A DNA stretch of 64,000 nt from Clostridiales bacterium (GTDB lineage: Bacteria; Bacillota; Clostridia; Saccharofermentanales; Saccharofermentanaceae). The position numbers were made by a program, and so were the translations under genes. The stretch is taken from positions 1 through 64,000 of the forward strand of contig JAFZLF010000055.1 in NCBI GenBank assembly GCA_017551625.1. Direction: 5' to 3'. The stretch's first letter is position 1. Every line of letters starts with the position of its first letter. The notes under the pieces are model-generated. The model was given only the letters and a program-made list of their open reading frames with translations. It had not been told where the DNA came from and ran no database searches. This document shows, one piece after another, positions 30,438-40,034 of this stretch.

Positions 30438-32957
30438 ATGAGTGGAGAGAATAAGAAAACAGTAGAATTGGCGCCGGAGATCCAGGAGCTTTTTGACGAG
30501 CTCCGGGACAGCACGATGCCCGAGGGCGTGAGCGAAGAGATCCTCGATATGCTCGATGAGGTCACATCGAAGTACAGATCAGACGCGTCCAAAGATGAGA
30601 ATACTTCGGGCTGGAATGGCGGTGTGGGATCTGCCGGTTCCGATCCCGCCACAGCGGATAAGGAACGTTCCGAGGCGATCGAGGCCGATATTGAGCGGAT
30701 CCGCAGAGCCTTTGTCTTCGCGTATAAGGCGCACAGCACCCAGAAGAGAAAAACAGGTGAACCGTATATCATCCACCCGCTCGCGACGGCACAGATCCTG
30801 ACGGAACTTGAGGTCGATGCGGACACACTGGTGGCGGCGCTCCTGCACGATACAGTGGAGGACACCCCGGTCACGATCGAGCTCATCAACGAAGTCTTCG
30901 GAGAGGACATCGGGCTTCTCGTCGACGGCGTCACCAAACTCGGCCAGATCCCGTATTCTTCGCGCGAGCAGCAGCAGGCCGAGAATATGCGTAAGATGTT
31001 CCTCGCGATGGCGAAGGATATCCGCGTCATCCTGATCAAGCTTGCCGACCGTCTCCATAACATGCGTACCATGAAGCATCAGGATCCCGCCAAGCAGAAG
31101 GAAAAAGCGCTGGAGACGAGAGATATCTACGCGCCTCTGGCGCACCGTCTCGGTATCTATAAGATCAAGTGGGAACTCGAAGACCTGTGTCTCCGATATA
31201 CGGACCCGGATGCTTACTACGAGCTCGTGGGCGCGATCTCCCAGAAGCGTTCCGAACGTGAGAAATTCCTCGATAAAGTGGTAGGGGAGATGGATGCCCG
31301 CATCAAGGAGATGGGGATCCATGCCGAGATCGAAGGCCGGCCGAAGCACTTCTACAGCATCTATAACAAGATGAAGCAGCAGGGCAAGCACTTAGACCAG
31401 ATCTATGACATCTTCGCCTGCCGCATCATCGTGGATACGGTCTCGGACTGCTACGCGGTCTTAGGTCTCGTCCATGAGATGTACTACCCGATGCCGGGAC
31501 GTTTCAAGGATTACATCGCGATGCCGAAGCCGAATATGTACCAGTCGCTCCATACGACGGTCATCGGCAAAGAAGGTATCCCCTTCGAGGTGCAGATCCG
31601 CACCCTCGCGATGCACCGTACTGCAGAGTACGGTATCGCGGCCCACTGGAAGTATAAGGAGGCCGGTAACTCAAACGTCAAGGCGAAGAACACGGCGCTC
31701 GACACGAAACTGTCATGGCTCCGCCAGATCCTCGACTGGCAGGGCGATTCGAAGGACGCAGGTGAATATCTCGATTCTCTGAAGACCGGACTTGCGGCGG
31801 AGGAGGTTTTCGTATTCACACCGAAGGGGGATGTCATCTCTCTGCCGCTGCACTCGTGTCCGATCGATTTCGCATACTCGATCCACAGCGGTATCGGTAA
31901 CCGCATGTATGGCGCGAAGGTCAACGGCCGTCTCGTGCCGCTGTCGTACGAACTCCAAAATGGCGATATCGTCGAGGTCCTGACGTCGGAGCAGATCAAG
32001 GGCCCGTCACGGGACTGGCTGAAGATGGTCAAGACATCTGCCGCAAAGTCGAAGATCAACTCCTGGTTTAAGAAGGAATCGAGAGACGACAATATCCTCC
32101 TGGGCCGCGAGATGGTGGAGCGTGAGATCAAGAAGATCGGTTTTACTCCTTCGCAGCTTCTGCAGAAGGCATATGTCGCGGTGATCCTCAAGAAGACCAC
32201 GCAGAATACGCTCGATGACCTCTATGCCGCGATCGGCTACGGCGTGATCACGGCGCAGAAGGTAGTCGGCCGTCTGCGTGACGAATATATCCGCTCGCTT
32301 CCGGAGGATGAGAGATTCGAACTGGGGTACCGTGTCACGTCCGGCGGCCAGGTCGTCTATCAGCCACTGGCTAAGGACATCCTCGACGAGAAGAGCATCA
32401 TGGCCGGTCCGGCGCTGGTCGCAAGCTCACAGGAGCAGACCCACACCGGCAAGCGCGCATCGAATAAGGCCCATCAGGAGACAGGCGTCGTCGTGACGGG
32501 CATCGAGAACTGCCTCGTCCATCTGTCCCGTTGCTGCAATCCTGTACCGGGCGATGAAATCATCGGTTATATCACCAGAGGCAACGGCGTCGGCGTACAC
32601 CGTAAGGACTGCAGTAATATCCGGAACATCATGAGGAATGCGACCGCTTCGGCGCGGGCCGCAGAGCGCGCCTCGCGTCTGATCGAAGTGTACTGGAACA
32701 ATCAGAAACATACGAAGGCGATCTATCCAGTGGAGTTTACGGTCATCGCGCATGACCGCCGTCATCTGCTCGCGGATATCAGTAATGCGATCGCAGAGGA
32801 GAGGATCCCGATCACATCGGCGCAGATGTCCGCCATGAAGGATATCACCGCGAGGTTTAACATGACGATCGAGGTCAAGGACCAGGAGCAGCTCGACCGC
32901 GTACTCGGCCGCATCAAGGCGATCCGCGACGTCATCGAAGTAAGAAAAGGAAACTAA
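30438..32957 (+). CDS. relA: Bifunctional (p)ppGpp synthetase/hydrolase, Rel
   Basis: An 839-residue stringent-response enzyme. The hydrolase HD domain has H113 and H137-D138 (ALLHDTVED); the synthetase domain includes GRPKHFYSIYNKM and YQSLHTTV; TGS starts at VFVFTPKGDVISL (near 455); the zinc-finger/CC region is CLVHLSRCCNPVPGDEIIGYI; ACT is C-terminal (from about 760). All catalytic motifs appear intact. Odd: the HD domain is preceded by an acidic, low-complexity extension of roughly 60 residues (1-70) absent from typical Rel. It is cotranscribed with recJ and, two bases later, with the first of three membrane paralogs. Confidence 0.95.
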   Translation: MSGENKKTVELAPEIQELFDELRDSTMPEGVSEEILDMLDEVTSKYRSDASKDENTSGWNGGVGSAGSDPATADKERSEAIEADIERIRRAFVFAYKAHSTQKRKTGEPYIIHPLATAQILTELEVDADTLVAALLHDTVEDTPVTIELINEVFGEDIGLLVDGVTKLGQIPYSSREQQQAENMRKMFLAMAKDIRVILIKLADRLHNMRTMKHQDPAKQKEKALETRDIYAPLAHRLGIYKIKWELEDLCLRYTDPDAYYELVGAISQKRSEREKFLDKVVGEMDARIKEMGIHAEIEGRPKHFYSIYNKMKQQGKHLDQIYDIFACRIIVDTVSDCYAVLGLVHEMYYPMPGRFKDYIAMPKPNMYQSLHTTVIGKEGIPFEVQIRTLAMHRTAEYGIAAHWKYKEAGNSNVKAKNTALDTKLSWLRQILDWQGDSKDAGEYLDSLKTGLAAEEVFVFTPKGDVISLPLHSCPIDFAYSIHSGIGNRMYGAKVNGRLVPLSYELQNGDIVEVLTSEQIKGPSRDWLKMVKTSAAKSKINSWFKKESRDDNILLGREMVEREIKKIGFTPSQLLQKAYVAVILKKTTQNTLDDLYAAIGYGVITAQKVVGRLRDEYIRSLPEDERFELGYRVTSGGQVVYQPLAKDILDEKSIMAGPALVASSQEQTHTGKRASNKAHQETGVVVTGIENCLVHLSRCCNPVPGDEIIGYITRGNGVGVHRKDCSNIRNIMRNATASARAAERASRLIEVYWNNQKHTKAIYPVEFTVIAHDRRHLLADISNAIAEERIPITSAQMSAMKDITARFNMTIEVKDQEQLDRVLGRIKAIRDVIEVRKGN

Positions 32958-32959
32958 AG

Positions 32960-34276
32960 ATGGATGTAAATGATTCCCGCGAAAACAGCTCTTCTGCACA
33001 GGATACAGCCGGTCAGACCGTGAACACAAGTCCGGTGCTCTCGCCGGAAACGATCCGGCAGCCGTCCCATCCGGAATCTTCTCTTCCGGACACACGGCCG
33101 TCCTATCCGGAGTCTTCGATTTCTGACACCCAATCGCAAAAGAAGAGCATAAAGAAACGGGCGATCATTATCTCGGTCATTTCCGTCTTTCTCGTAGGCG
33201 GCATAGTGACCGCAGGACTTGCGATGAGCGGCGCATTTTCCAAGGATGACAAGGCAGAAAGCAGCAAATCTCCGAAGCGTAAAACCGTAGGCAAAGAAGA
33301 GGATGACGAAGAGGACGAAGAGGAAGATGACGAAGAGACGTCATCGGAAACTCAGCCGCATGAGATCGTTACTTCTCTTTACGGCATCACGGACGATCTT
33401 CTGGCTGTGATCAACAGCCATGCGGAGGAATACTTTACCGATACGGTCAGCTCTAAGTATCCGGACGGCATCACGGTAACGAGTTTCAACTATATCGGGA
33501 TAACGATGACAGATGACTCATGGAGTGGTTTTCCTGATACTGAACATAGTATCAATACGATATACCAGGTGATCGTAGAGGATGCTACCGGCAGGAACGT
33601 AGTAGAACGACAGTTTTTCTGGTTTTTGGGGATTCACGGCATCTATAAGGATGGTTCTTTTGTTGATACTAACGCTCATTCGATCCCCGGAAGAGACGTA
33701 TGCTTCGACAACTGGTGTACGCAGGGATTCCAGTCATTCGAAAACATCAATGATGCATGGATCGTCCGGGAAGCGATGGAGAAGGATATAGATGTGTGCC
33801 TGATTCTTCCGATCAACCATAAGCCGTACGAGGAACAGGATAACTCCAGAGTGGACTATCTGAGTGAGATCACGCGAGGTCAGATGATGGCGATGGATGA
33901 CCATGCGCGGGATATTTATTCCAGACTGTATTCATATAGTGATGTAGAGTACCAATCGATGGAACTGATCGGGCAGATCATGGCGTTTGATGACCAGGAG
34001 CAGACCATGGTCGTCCTGATGGTCTATGAGATCACTGCCAAAAAGGGAGACGAGACCTGCACATACTACTGGTACAGGGGATTTGAGGACTTGCTTAAGG
34101 GCGGCGAAATGAGAATAGAGTGTGGTATCTGTCCGTCGGATACTCCGGTAGAGATAGATGGGATCGAAGTATGCGGGCTGCCCGATATATTCTCGGTGAA
34201 GGATAATATACGGGATTATTCGGGTCTCATCATCCTCGAGTGTAACATCGAAGGATACGAACAAAAACCGTCATAA
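32960..34276 (+). CDS. Membrane-anchored paralog 1 (no YARHG domain)
   Basis: A 438-residue type II membrane protein: a 57-residue Ser/Pro-rich cytoplasmic tail, one membrane helix (about 62-87), an acidic Glu/Asp linker (about 98-132) and an extracytoplasmic region. The latter contains two similar modules, each with a pattern like FNYIGIT...YQVIVEDATG...QFFWFLGI and MELIGQI...LMVYEITA...YYWYRGF. It begins two bases after the relA stop (ribosome site AAAGGAAA). It resembles the two genes that follow but ends without the C-terminal YARHG domain. Function unknown. Confidence 0.7.
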   Translation: MDVNDSRENSSSAQDTAGQTVNTSPVLSPETIRQPSHPESSLPDTRPSYPESSISDTQSQKKSIKKRAIIISVISVFLVGGIVTAGLAMSGAFSKDDKAESSKSPKRKTVGKEEDDEEDEEEDDEETSSETQPHEIVTSLYGITDDLLAVINSHAEEYFTDTVSSKYPDGITVTSFNYIGITMTDDSWSGFPDTEHSINTIYQVIVEDATGRNVVERQFFWFLGIHGIYKDGSFVDTNAHSIPGRDVCFDNWCTQGFQSFENINDAWIVREAMEKDIDVCLILPINHKPYEEQDNSRVDYLSEITRGQMMAMDDHARDIYSRLYSYSDVEYQSMELIGQIMAFDDQEQTMVVLMVYEITAKKGDETCTYYWYRGFEDLLKGGEMRIECGICPSDTPVEIDGIEVCGLPDIFSVKDNIRDYSGLIILECNIEGYEQKPS

Positions 34277-34330
34277 CCGCGCGGTTGTCTGCAGACGTTG
34301 TCTGCGGCGGAAGAGGAAATAGGGATAAAA

Positions 34331-34403
34331 ACCATTGTCGTGAAAAAGACTAAGGTTGGGAAGAAGAACCATTGTCTAGATAGGAAACTAAGGCTTGGGA
34401 AAG
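34331..34403 (+). repeat. Two degenerate ~36-bp direct repeats
   Basis: ACCATTGTC...GACTAAGGTTGGGAAG (34331-34363) recurs as ACCATTGTC...AACTAAGGCTTGGGAAAG (34368-34403), period 37, just before paralog 2. Confidence 0.5.
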
Positions 34404-34418
34404 GGAAGGTAAGAAGGT

Positions 34419-36071
34419 ATGTCTGAGAATTCCGGTAATTCATTTGATCCGAAGAATTTCGTGGAGGCAGCTCCGCATTCGCCAAGCCAGGGCGCGGGGG
34501 GACCGGGTGTTCCGGGGCAGCCCGCGCAGGTGGTACAACAGGCGCAGGCAGGGGTGCAGCCACCGGCACAGGAACCGAAGAAGGGGAAAGGTAAGGTTAT
34601 CGCCCTCGTCAGTATCCTCGGCGTCGTGATCGTAGGTTTGTGCGTCGCTGTCGGGCTGATCATATCCGGTGCTTTTGCCAAGGAAACAGAAAAATCGAAA
34701 AAGCCCTCAAAGACTGCGAAGAAAACGACGACGGAAGAGTCTGATGATCCGACAGATGATCCGACCGACGATCCTACAGAGGACCCGACATCGGAAACGA
34801 CAGAGCCGACGGCCGATCCGACTTCAGATACATCCGGCACCACGGCGGCGACATCAGGAACGACCGATCCGAATTTGCAGCCTGAGATGGTTTCCTCGAT
34901 CGATCAGGTCTCGCCGGAGCTTCTCGATACGCTCATCAGTGTTTCCAAGGAGCGTTTCGAGACAGATCCGGATACCCAGCTTCCGGACAAGGTTACGCTT
35001 CTTAATTTCAACTATCTTGGAATGGCCATCACGGATGAATTCTGGGAGGGGGACGATGGATATGATTTCTACACCTACAACCTCTGGCTGCTGTTCCAGG
35101 TCCAGGTGACGGACAGTACGGGGGGGCAGGCGCAGGAGCGGCAGTTCTTCTGGTATGCATACTTCCGGGAAGTGTATACCGATGGTACGTATGATTCGAG
35201 CGTCGATATTGCATATAAGCCTGTCATGTGTTTCGATAACTGGTCGATAAGCGGTCTGCAGTCTGTCGCACGTTTCTTCAAAGAAGCGGGTACAGTGGTC
35301 GAGACGAACGTGGATGAGAGCCTCATTCTGCCGCTCGACGGAAAACCCTATAGTCCGGAAGAGGATGTCCGGGTCACAAAGGAGAGCGAGCTTACTTCCG
35401 GTCAGTTCAAGAAGATGCAGGAAGTGGCCGAGGAGCGCATGAATAATTACGAGCGTCCGAGTAATACGACGGTGCGAATCGATAAGATGACTCTCCTGGG
35501 AACCTATTTCGGGACCGATAACTACGAAAGTACGATCGTCGCGCTGGTATATGAGATGAGTCTGGTCTATCAGGGCAATACGTATGTCTATTACTGGTAT
35601 GCCGGATTCTACGGAACCTTTACCGGTGGAGAGTGCCTCACTTCATATATGCTGAGACCTACGATGACGATCGACTATGGAGAATTTACGGCCACGGGTC
35701 TGCCGACGGTGGACGATGTGATCGCGGAGATCGAGGGCTGGGGATACAGGAACAATGTGGAAAATAACGTCGACATCTCCCTCAGCACCGTAGGCTTCAT
35801 CTTCCCGAACAGTGATAAAGAGGAGATTTCGGAAGACCGGATCAAGGCGCTCTCGGATGAGGGGCTGCGCATGGCGATCAACGAGATCTGGGCGCGTCAC
35901 GGCTACATCTTCAGAAACCAGGATATCCTCGACTACTACCGGCAGTTTGCCTGGTATGAGGAGAAGATCCCGGCCGACGAGTGGGACAGCCACGGACAGG
36001 ACTACTATCTCAACGACATCGAGAAGAAGAATATCAAGAAGATGACGGACGAGCGCGAGAGACGCGCATAA
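34419..36071 (+). CDS. Membrane-anchored YARHG-domain protein, paralog 2
   Basis: A 550-residue type II membrane protein. A Pro/Gln/Ala-rich cytoplasmic tail (1-50) leads to a membrane helix (VIALVSILGVVIVGLCVAVG, about 55-80), then a Thr/Asp/Pro/Glu-rich stalk (about 90-150) with DPTDDPTDDPTEDPT repeats, two copies of the FNYLG/FWYA module, and a C-terminal YARHG domain (about 465-550: RMAINEIWARHGYIF...WYEEKIP). YARHG domains occur in extracellular proteins and are thought to bind cell-wall or surface ligands. The gene is the middle of a tandem family. Ribosome site AAGAAGGT. Confidence 0.8.
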   Translation: MSENSGNSFDPKNFVEAAPHSPSQGAGGPGVPGQPAQVVQQAQAGVQPPAQEPKKGKGKVIALVSILGVVIVGLCVAVGLIISGAFAKETEKSKKPSKTAKKTTTEESDDPTDDPTDDPTEDPTSETTEPTADPTSDTSGTTAATSGTTDPNLQPEMVSSIDQVSPELLDTLISVSKERFETDPDTQLPDKVTLLNFNYLGMAITDEFWEGDDGYDFYTYNLWLLFQVQVTDSTGGQAQERQFFWYAYFREVYTDGTYDSSVDIAYKPVMCFDNWSISGLQSVARFFKEAGTVVETNVDESLILPLDGKPYSPEEDVRVTKESELTSGQFKKMQEVAEERMNNYERPSNTTVRIDKMTLLGTYFGTDNYESTIVALVYEMSLVYQGNTYVYYWYAGFYGTFTGGECLTSYMLRPTMTIDYGEFTATGLPTVDDVIAEIEGWGYRNNVENNVDISLSTVGFIFPNSDKEEISEDRIKALSDEGLRMAINEIWARHGYIFRNQDILDYYRQFAWYEEKIPADEWDSHGQDYYLNDIEKKNIKKMTDERERRA

Positions 36072-36159
36072 AGAGATCCGGCCGGAAGCGTGAAAGGGGA
36101 AACGCGGGGGATAACTGTATAGACATTTCGGGGAAACAAGGAAAGAAGAGGTACAGAAG

Positions 36160-37791
36160 ATGTCCATGAACACGAATGATCCGTTGCATCCGCAGCCGCT
36201 CCAATCGCAATCTCCGGTCCAGCCGCAGTCGCCGGTCCTTGCACCCGATTCACCGGTTCTTGCGCCACAGCCGGCGCCGGCCCAGCCGGTTAATACTCCG
36301 GATCCGACAGATCCTCCGAAGAAAGGTAAAGGGAAGATCATCGCGATCGTATCCATCATGGGCGTGGTGATCGTGGGCCTGATCGTTGTTATTGTGCTCC
36401 TTCTGACCGGTGTGATCGGTGGGACCAAAGAGACGGAGAAAACGAAGAAAACAAAGTCCGGGAACGACAAAAAGACCTCGGCTACAATTACGGATGACGA
36501 TCCGACAGAGGAACCGGCCGAGGATCCTACCGAGGCTCCGACTGATACATCGGATCCGTCGGGGAATCCCAATACGGGTGGACGCCATCTCTTCGTCGAG
36601 TCTGAAAGTGATATCAGTGACAGCCAGCTGAGGGAGATGCGGCAGTTCGCAGAAGACTTTTTCAAGACGGACGAATCGACCAGCATGCCGCCGGCCGTGA
36701 ATGTCGACCTGTTTAACTATGTCGGCCTGAACATATCTCACTGGGATACGGATTCGCAGGTCGGTCATGTCTGTCTTTTCTATCAGGTGCAGATCACAGA
36801 CAAGACCGGACCGGAGCCTGTCCATCGGAATTACTTCTGGATGATCGGATTTACGGAAGTGTACCAAGACGGTTATCTGGATACAAGTATTCTTTTTACT
36901 CTTGGTGACTCGCTGTACTTCGAAGACTGGAGCACTGCAGGTATTCTTTCGATCGACGGATTCCGCGACGATCTGCGTCGCGACGGCAACATCATCGTCG
37001 AGGATACGGTCGATGAAGCGCTTTTCCAGCCCCTTCCGGGTGATAGCACATACGTGCCGCAGGAACGTCTCGGCGTGACTTCGGCCGATCAGGTGAGTCC
37101 CGCACAGATGACGGCAATGAAGGAACAAGCCCGTGAACTCTTTGGTATCATGGCGAATCTTAATAATGCATCGCTCAAAGAGATGAAGCTCCTGGGCACG
37201 GTGGTCGGCTCAAATGGAAAAGACAGCATGTTCTATCTCGTGTATGAAGTGGATATCACGTATGGAAATCAGGGAACCGATACCTTCTACTGGTACGTAG
37301 GTTTCCCCGGTGTGTATCAGGGCGGTGAGCTTGATATGACATATTTTGATCCACCTTGGTACGAGATCGGACGCAACGGATGGACGGCTAATGGAGTCGA
37401 ATCAGTCGATGAACTGATTTATCAGATTACCGGCGAATACGGATACTATTACGAAGTGCGGGTCGGCGAGAACTCGGATCCGGGCACATCTGCGACTACA
37501 AGTAACAGCGACGGCTTCATCTTCCCGAACAGCGACACAGATGAGATCCCGGACGCGGATATCAAGGCCCTGTCGGACGAGGATCTGCGTATGGCGATCA
37601 ATGAGATCTGGGCGCGCCACGGCTACATCTTCCGGAACAAGGATATCCTCGAATACTACCGTCAGTTCGACTGGTACGAGGAGAAGGTCCCGGCCGACGA
37701 ATGGGATAAGAACGGACAGGAAGAATATCTCAATGACGTCGAGCTGCATAACGTCAAGAAGCTCGTCGACGAGCGCGAGAGCCGGACGTAA
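36160..37791 (+). CDS. Membrane-anchored YARHG-domain protein, paralog 3
   Basis: A 543-residue protein with the same order as paralog 2: Pro/Gln-rich cytoplasmic tail, membrane helix (IIAIVSIMGVVIVGLIVVIVL, near 65-88), Thr/Asp/Glu stalk, module 1 (LFNYVGLNIS...YQVQITDKTG...YFWMIGF), module 2 (MKLLGTVVGS...YEVDITYGNQ...FYWYVGF), and YARHG domain (RMAINEIWARHGYIF...WYEEKVP). The YARHG domains of paralogs 2 and 3 are nearly identical while the modules have diverged, suggesting recent duplication or gene conversion at the 3' ends. It converges on rnj with only 15 bases between stops. Confidence 0.8.
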   Translation: MSMNTNDPLHPQPLQSQSPVQPQSPVLAPDSPVLAPQPAPAQPVNTPDPTDPPKKGKGKIIAIVSIMGVVIVGLIVVIVLLLTGVIGGTKETEKTKKTKSGNDKKTSATITDDDPTEEPAEDPTEAPTDTSDPSGNPNTGGRHLFVESESDISDSQLREMRQFAEDFFKTDESTSMPPAVNVDLFNYVGLNISHWDTDSQVGHVCLFYQVQITDKTGPEPVHRNYFWMIGFTEVYQDGYLDTSILFTLGDSLYFEDWSTAGILSIDGFRDDLRRDGNIIVEDTVDEALFQPLPGDSTYVPQERLGVTSADQVSPAQMTAMKEQARELFGIMANLNNASLKEMKLLGTVVGSNGKDSMFYLVYEVDITYGNQGTDTFYWYVGFPGVYQGGELDMTYFDPPWYEIGRNGWTANGVESVDELIYQITGEYGYYYEVRVGENSDPGTSATTSNSDGFIFPNSDTDEIPDADIKALSDEDLRMAINEIWARHGYIFRNKDILEYYRQFDWYEEKVPADEWDKNGQEEYLNDVELHNVKKLVDERESRT

Positions 37792-37806
37792 GATGTAGTT
37801 TCAGAT

Positions 37807-40023
37807 TCAGATTTCCGATACTGTGATGAGGATCAGCGGACGGCGCTTGGTGCTCTCGTAGAGCATACTCTTCAGCGCATCGCGGATGTGGTTCGACTCG
37901 ACGGCCTCGCGGATCGACTTCGTCGATTTCTGCGACTCGAGACGGTGCAGGTAGTTATAGAGTTTCTGCGAGCACTCGTGCTGGATCGGACCCGCTTCAC
38001 TTTCGAAGAGGAAACCCACAGACTGCAGTACCGGCGGGCAGAGAAGCTTGCCGGAGACCTTGGAGATCACGATCGAGACGGATACGACACCGTCGTCCGC
38101 CAGGATCCGTCTGTCGCGGAAGACGCGGTTGTCGATATCGCCTGCGCCGGCACCGTCGATGAGGACAGGCGCAGCAGGAACATAGCCGTTGATCTTGGCG
38201 GAGTCCGCTGTCAGCTCAAGCACGTCGCCGTTATTGAGGATGAACGTGTGGGAATCGGGTGTGCCCAGACGCTTCGCCAGTTCCGCATGACGGAAGAGCA
38301 TCCTGTATTCACCATGACACGGCACGAAGAACTTCGGCTTGACCAGTGTGTGGATCAGCGTCAGCTCGGCAAGATAGGCGTGGCCGGAGACATGGACATC
38401 GGCCAGAGACTCGTAAATGACATGTGCGCCACGGCGGAAAAGCTCGTTGATGACGCGATAGATCGGCTTCTCGTTGCCCGGGATCGGGTGGGCCGAGAGG
38501 ATCACGGTATCGCCCTCGTGGATATCGACCACGCGGTGCGAAGCAAAAGCCATCCGCGACAGAGCACTCATCGGCTCGGCCTGCGATCCCGTCGTCAGGA
38601 TCACGACCTCTTCCGGCTCGTACTTGTTGATGTCGTTGATATCGATGAGCGTGCTGGGATTCATATTGATATAGCCCAGAGAATTCGCAACGGAGAAGGT
38701 GTTGAGCATCGAGCGGCCGATGAGCGCGACCTTGCGGTTATACATCTCCGCGGCCGTGAAGATCTGCTGCATGCGGTGGACGTGCGAACTGAACGTCGCG
38801 ATGATGATCCTTCCCGTCGTGTTCTGGAAGATCCGCTGGAATGACTCGCCCACGTGCTTCTCGGAAGGGGAAGAACCGGGGATCTCGACGTTCGTGCTCT
38901 CGGCGAGCATCAGGAGAACGCCCTGACGGCCGTATTCCGCGAAACGCCCGAGGTCGATCGGTTCGCCGTTGATCGGAGTGAAGTCGATCTTAAAGTCACC
39001 TGTGTGGATGATGTTTCCGATCGGTGTCCGGATCGCAAAGGCAAAGGCATCGGCGATGCTGTGGTTGACGCGGATGAACTCGACGGCGAAAGACGTTCCG
39101 GCCTTGATCGTGTCTCCGGCCGCACAGTACACCATCTCGATGCCGCGCGTGCCGACACCGGCGTCCATGAGCTTATGGCGCGCCAGCTCGATCGTAAGCT
39201 TGCCGCCATAGAGCGGACACTTCAGCTCGCGCATCAGATACGGAAGGGAACCGATGTGGTCCTCGTGTCCGTGCGTCAGGAAGATGCCGCGCACGCGGTC
39301 CTTATTCTGGAGTACATAGGTATAGTCCTGGATCACGGAATCGACGCCGAGCATGCTTTCTTCCGGGAAGGCAACGCCGACATCGACGATGATGATGTCA
39401 TTGCCGTACTCGAAGAGCGTCATATTCTTGCCGATCTCCTGCATGCCGCCGAGCGGGATGACCTTGAGCTTATACGTCTCGCGCTTGCTTGCAAATGCTT
39501 TCTCCGCGTCCTTTACCGTCTGCATAAAGGTGCTGTTGATCTGGTCGAGCACATCGTCCGAAGACGAGCGGGAAGAGGTACTCTTCGGGACTTTGGCCGA
39601 GGTAGTGCTCTTTGATGCTTTCCCTGAACCTGTAATCTTTGACGCTTTGACCGGGATCTCGATAACCGTGTCTTTTGACATGTCGGCAAAAGCACTGTAA
39701 TCGATCATATCTTCGACCATCTCGCGGAAGTTGGACTTGGCCGCCTTGCTCTTATTGCCTCTAAGGTTGGAAGAAGCCAGCTTCGAAGTGGTCTTCTTTT
39801 TCTTGGAAGATACGGCCTTGCTGCCGGACTTGGATGAGGACTTCTTACTTCCGGAACCAGTAGATGCTTTCTTTCCGGATGATTTTTCAGATGAACGAGA
39901 AGAACCCGAAAAAGCGGCGCTTCTACGGGAACGGGTGGAGGCGGAAGGAAGGCGGACGGCGTTGTTATACTTCGCGCCGGACCCTTCGGAACCGGATCCT
40001 TTTCGGTTTTTCAGTTGTGCCAT
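37807..40023 (-). CDS. rnj: Ribonuclease J with long basic N-terminal extension
   Basis: A 738-residue metallo-beta-lactamase/beta-CASP ribonuclease, central to mRNA decay and rRNA processing in Firmicutes. The nuclease core starts near residue 190 (LKVIPLGGMQEIGKNMTLFE) and has the zinc motif LTHGHEDHIG. Its length of about 550 residues is normal for RNase J. Preceding it is an extension of about 185 residues made largely of Ser, Lys, Gly and Thr (such as SGSKKSSSKSGSKAVSSKKK), probably disordered and RNA-binding. The 3D-domain gene lies 11 bases upstream, so the two are cotranscribed. Confidence 0.93.
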   Translation of the reverse strand: MAQLKNRKGSGSEGSGAKYNNAVRLPSASTRSRRSAAFSGSSRSSEKSSGKKASTGSGSKKSSSKSGSKAVSSKKKKTTSKLASSNLRGNKSKAAKSNFREMVEDMIDYSAFADMSKDTVIEIPVKASKITGSGKASKSTTSAKVPKSTSSRSSSDDVLDQINSTFMQTVKDAEKAFASKRETYKLKVIPLGGMQEIGKNMTLFEYGNDIIIVDVGVAFPEESMLGVDSVIQDYTYVLQNKDRVRGIFLTHGHEDHIGSLPYLMRELKCPLYGGKLTIELARHKLMDAGVGTRGIEMVYCAAGDTIKAGTSFAVEFIRVNHSIADAFAFAIRTPIGNIIHTGDFKIDFTPINGEPIDLGRFAEYGRQGVLLMLAESTNVEIPGSSPSEKHVGESFQRIFQNTTGRIIIATFSSHVHRMQQIFTAAEMYNRKVALIGRSMLNTFSVANSLGYINMNPSTLIDINDINKYEPEEVVILTTGSQAEPMSALSRMAFASHRVVDIHEGDTVILSAHPIPGNEKPIYRVINELFRRGAHVIYESLADVHVSGHAYLAELTLIHTLVKPKFFVPCHGEYRMLFRHAELAKRLGTPDSHTFILNNGDVLELTADSAKINGYVPAAPVLIDGAGAGDIDNRVFRDRRILADDGVVSVSIVISKVSGKLLCPPVLQSVGFLFESEAGPIQHECSQKLYNYLHRLESQKSTKSIREAVESNHIRDALKSMLYESTKRRPLILITVSEI

Positions 40024-40034
40024 ATATTACCTCG

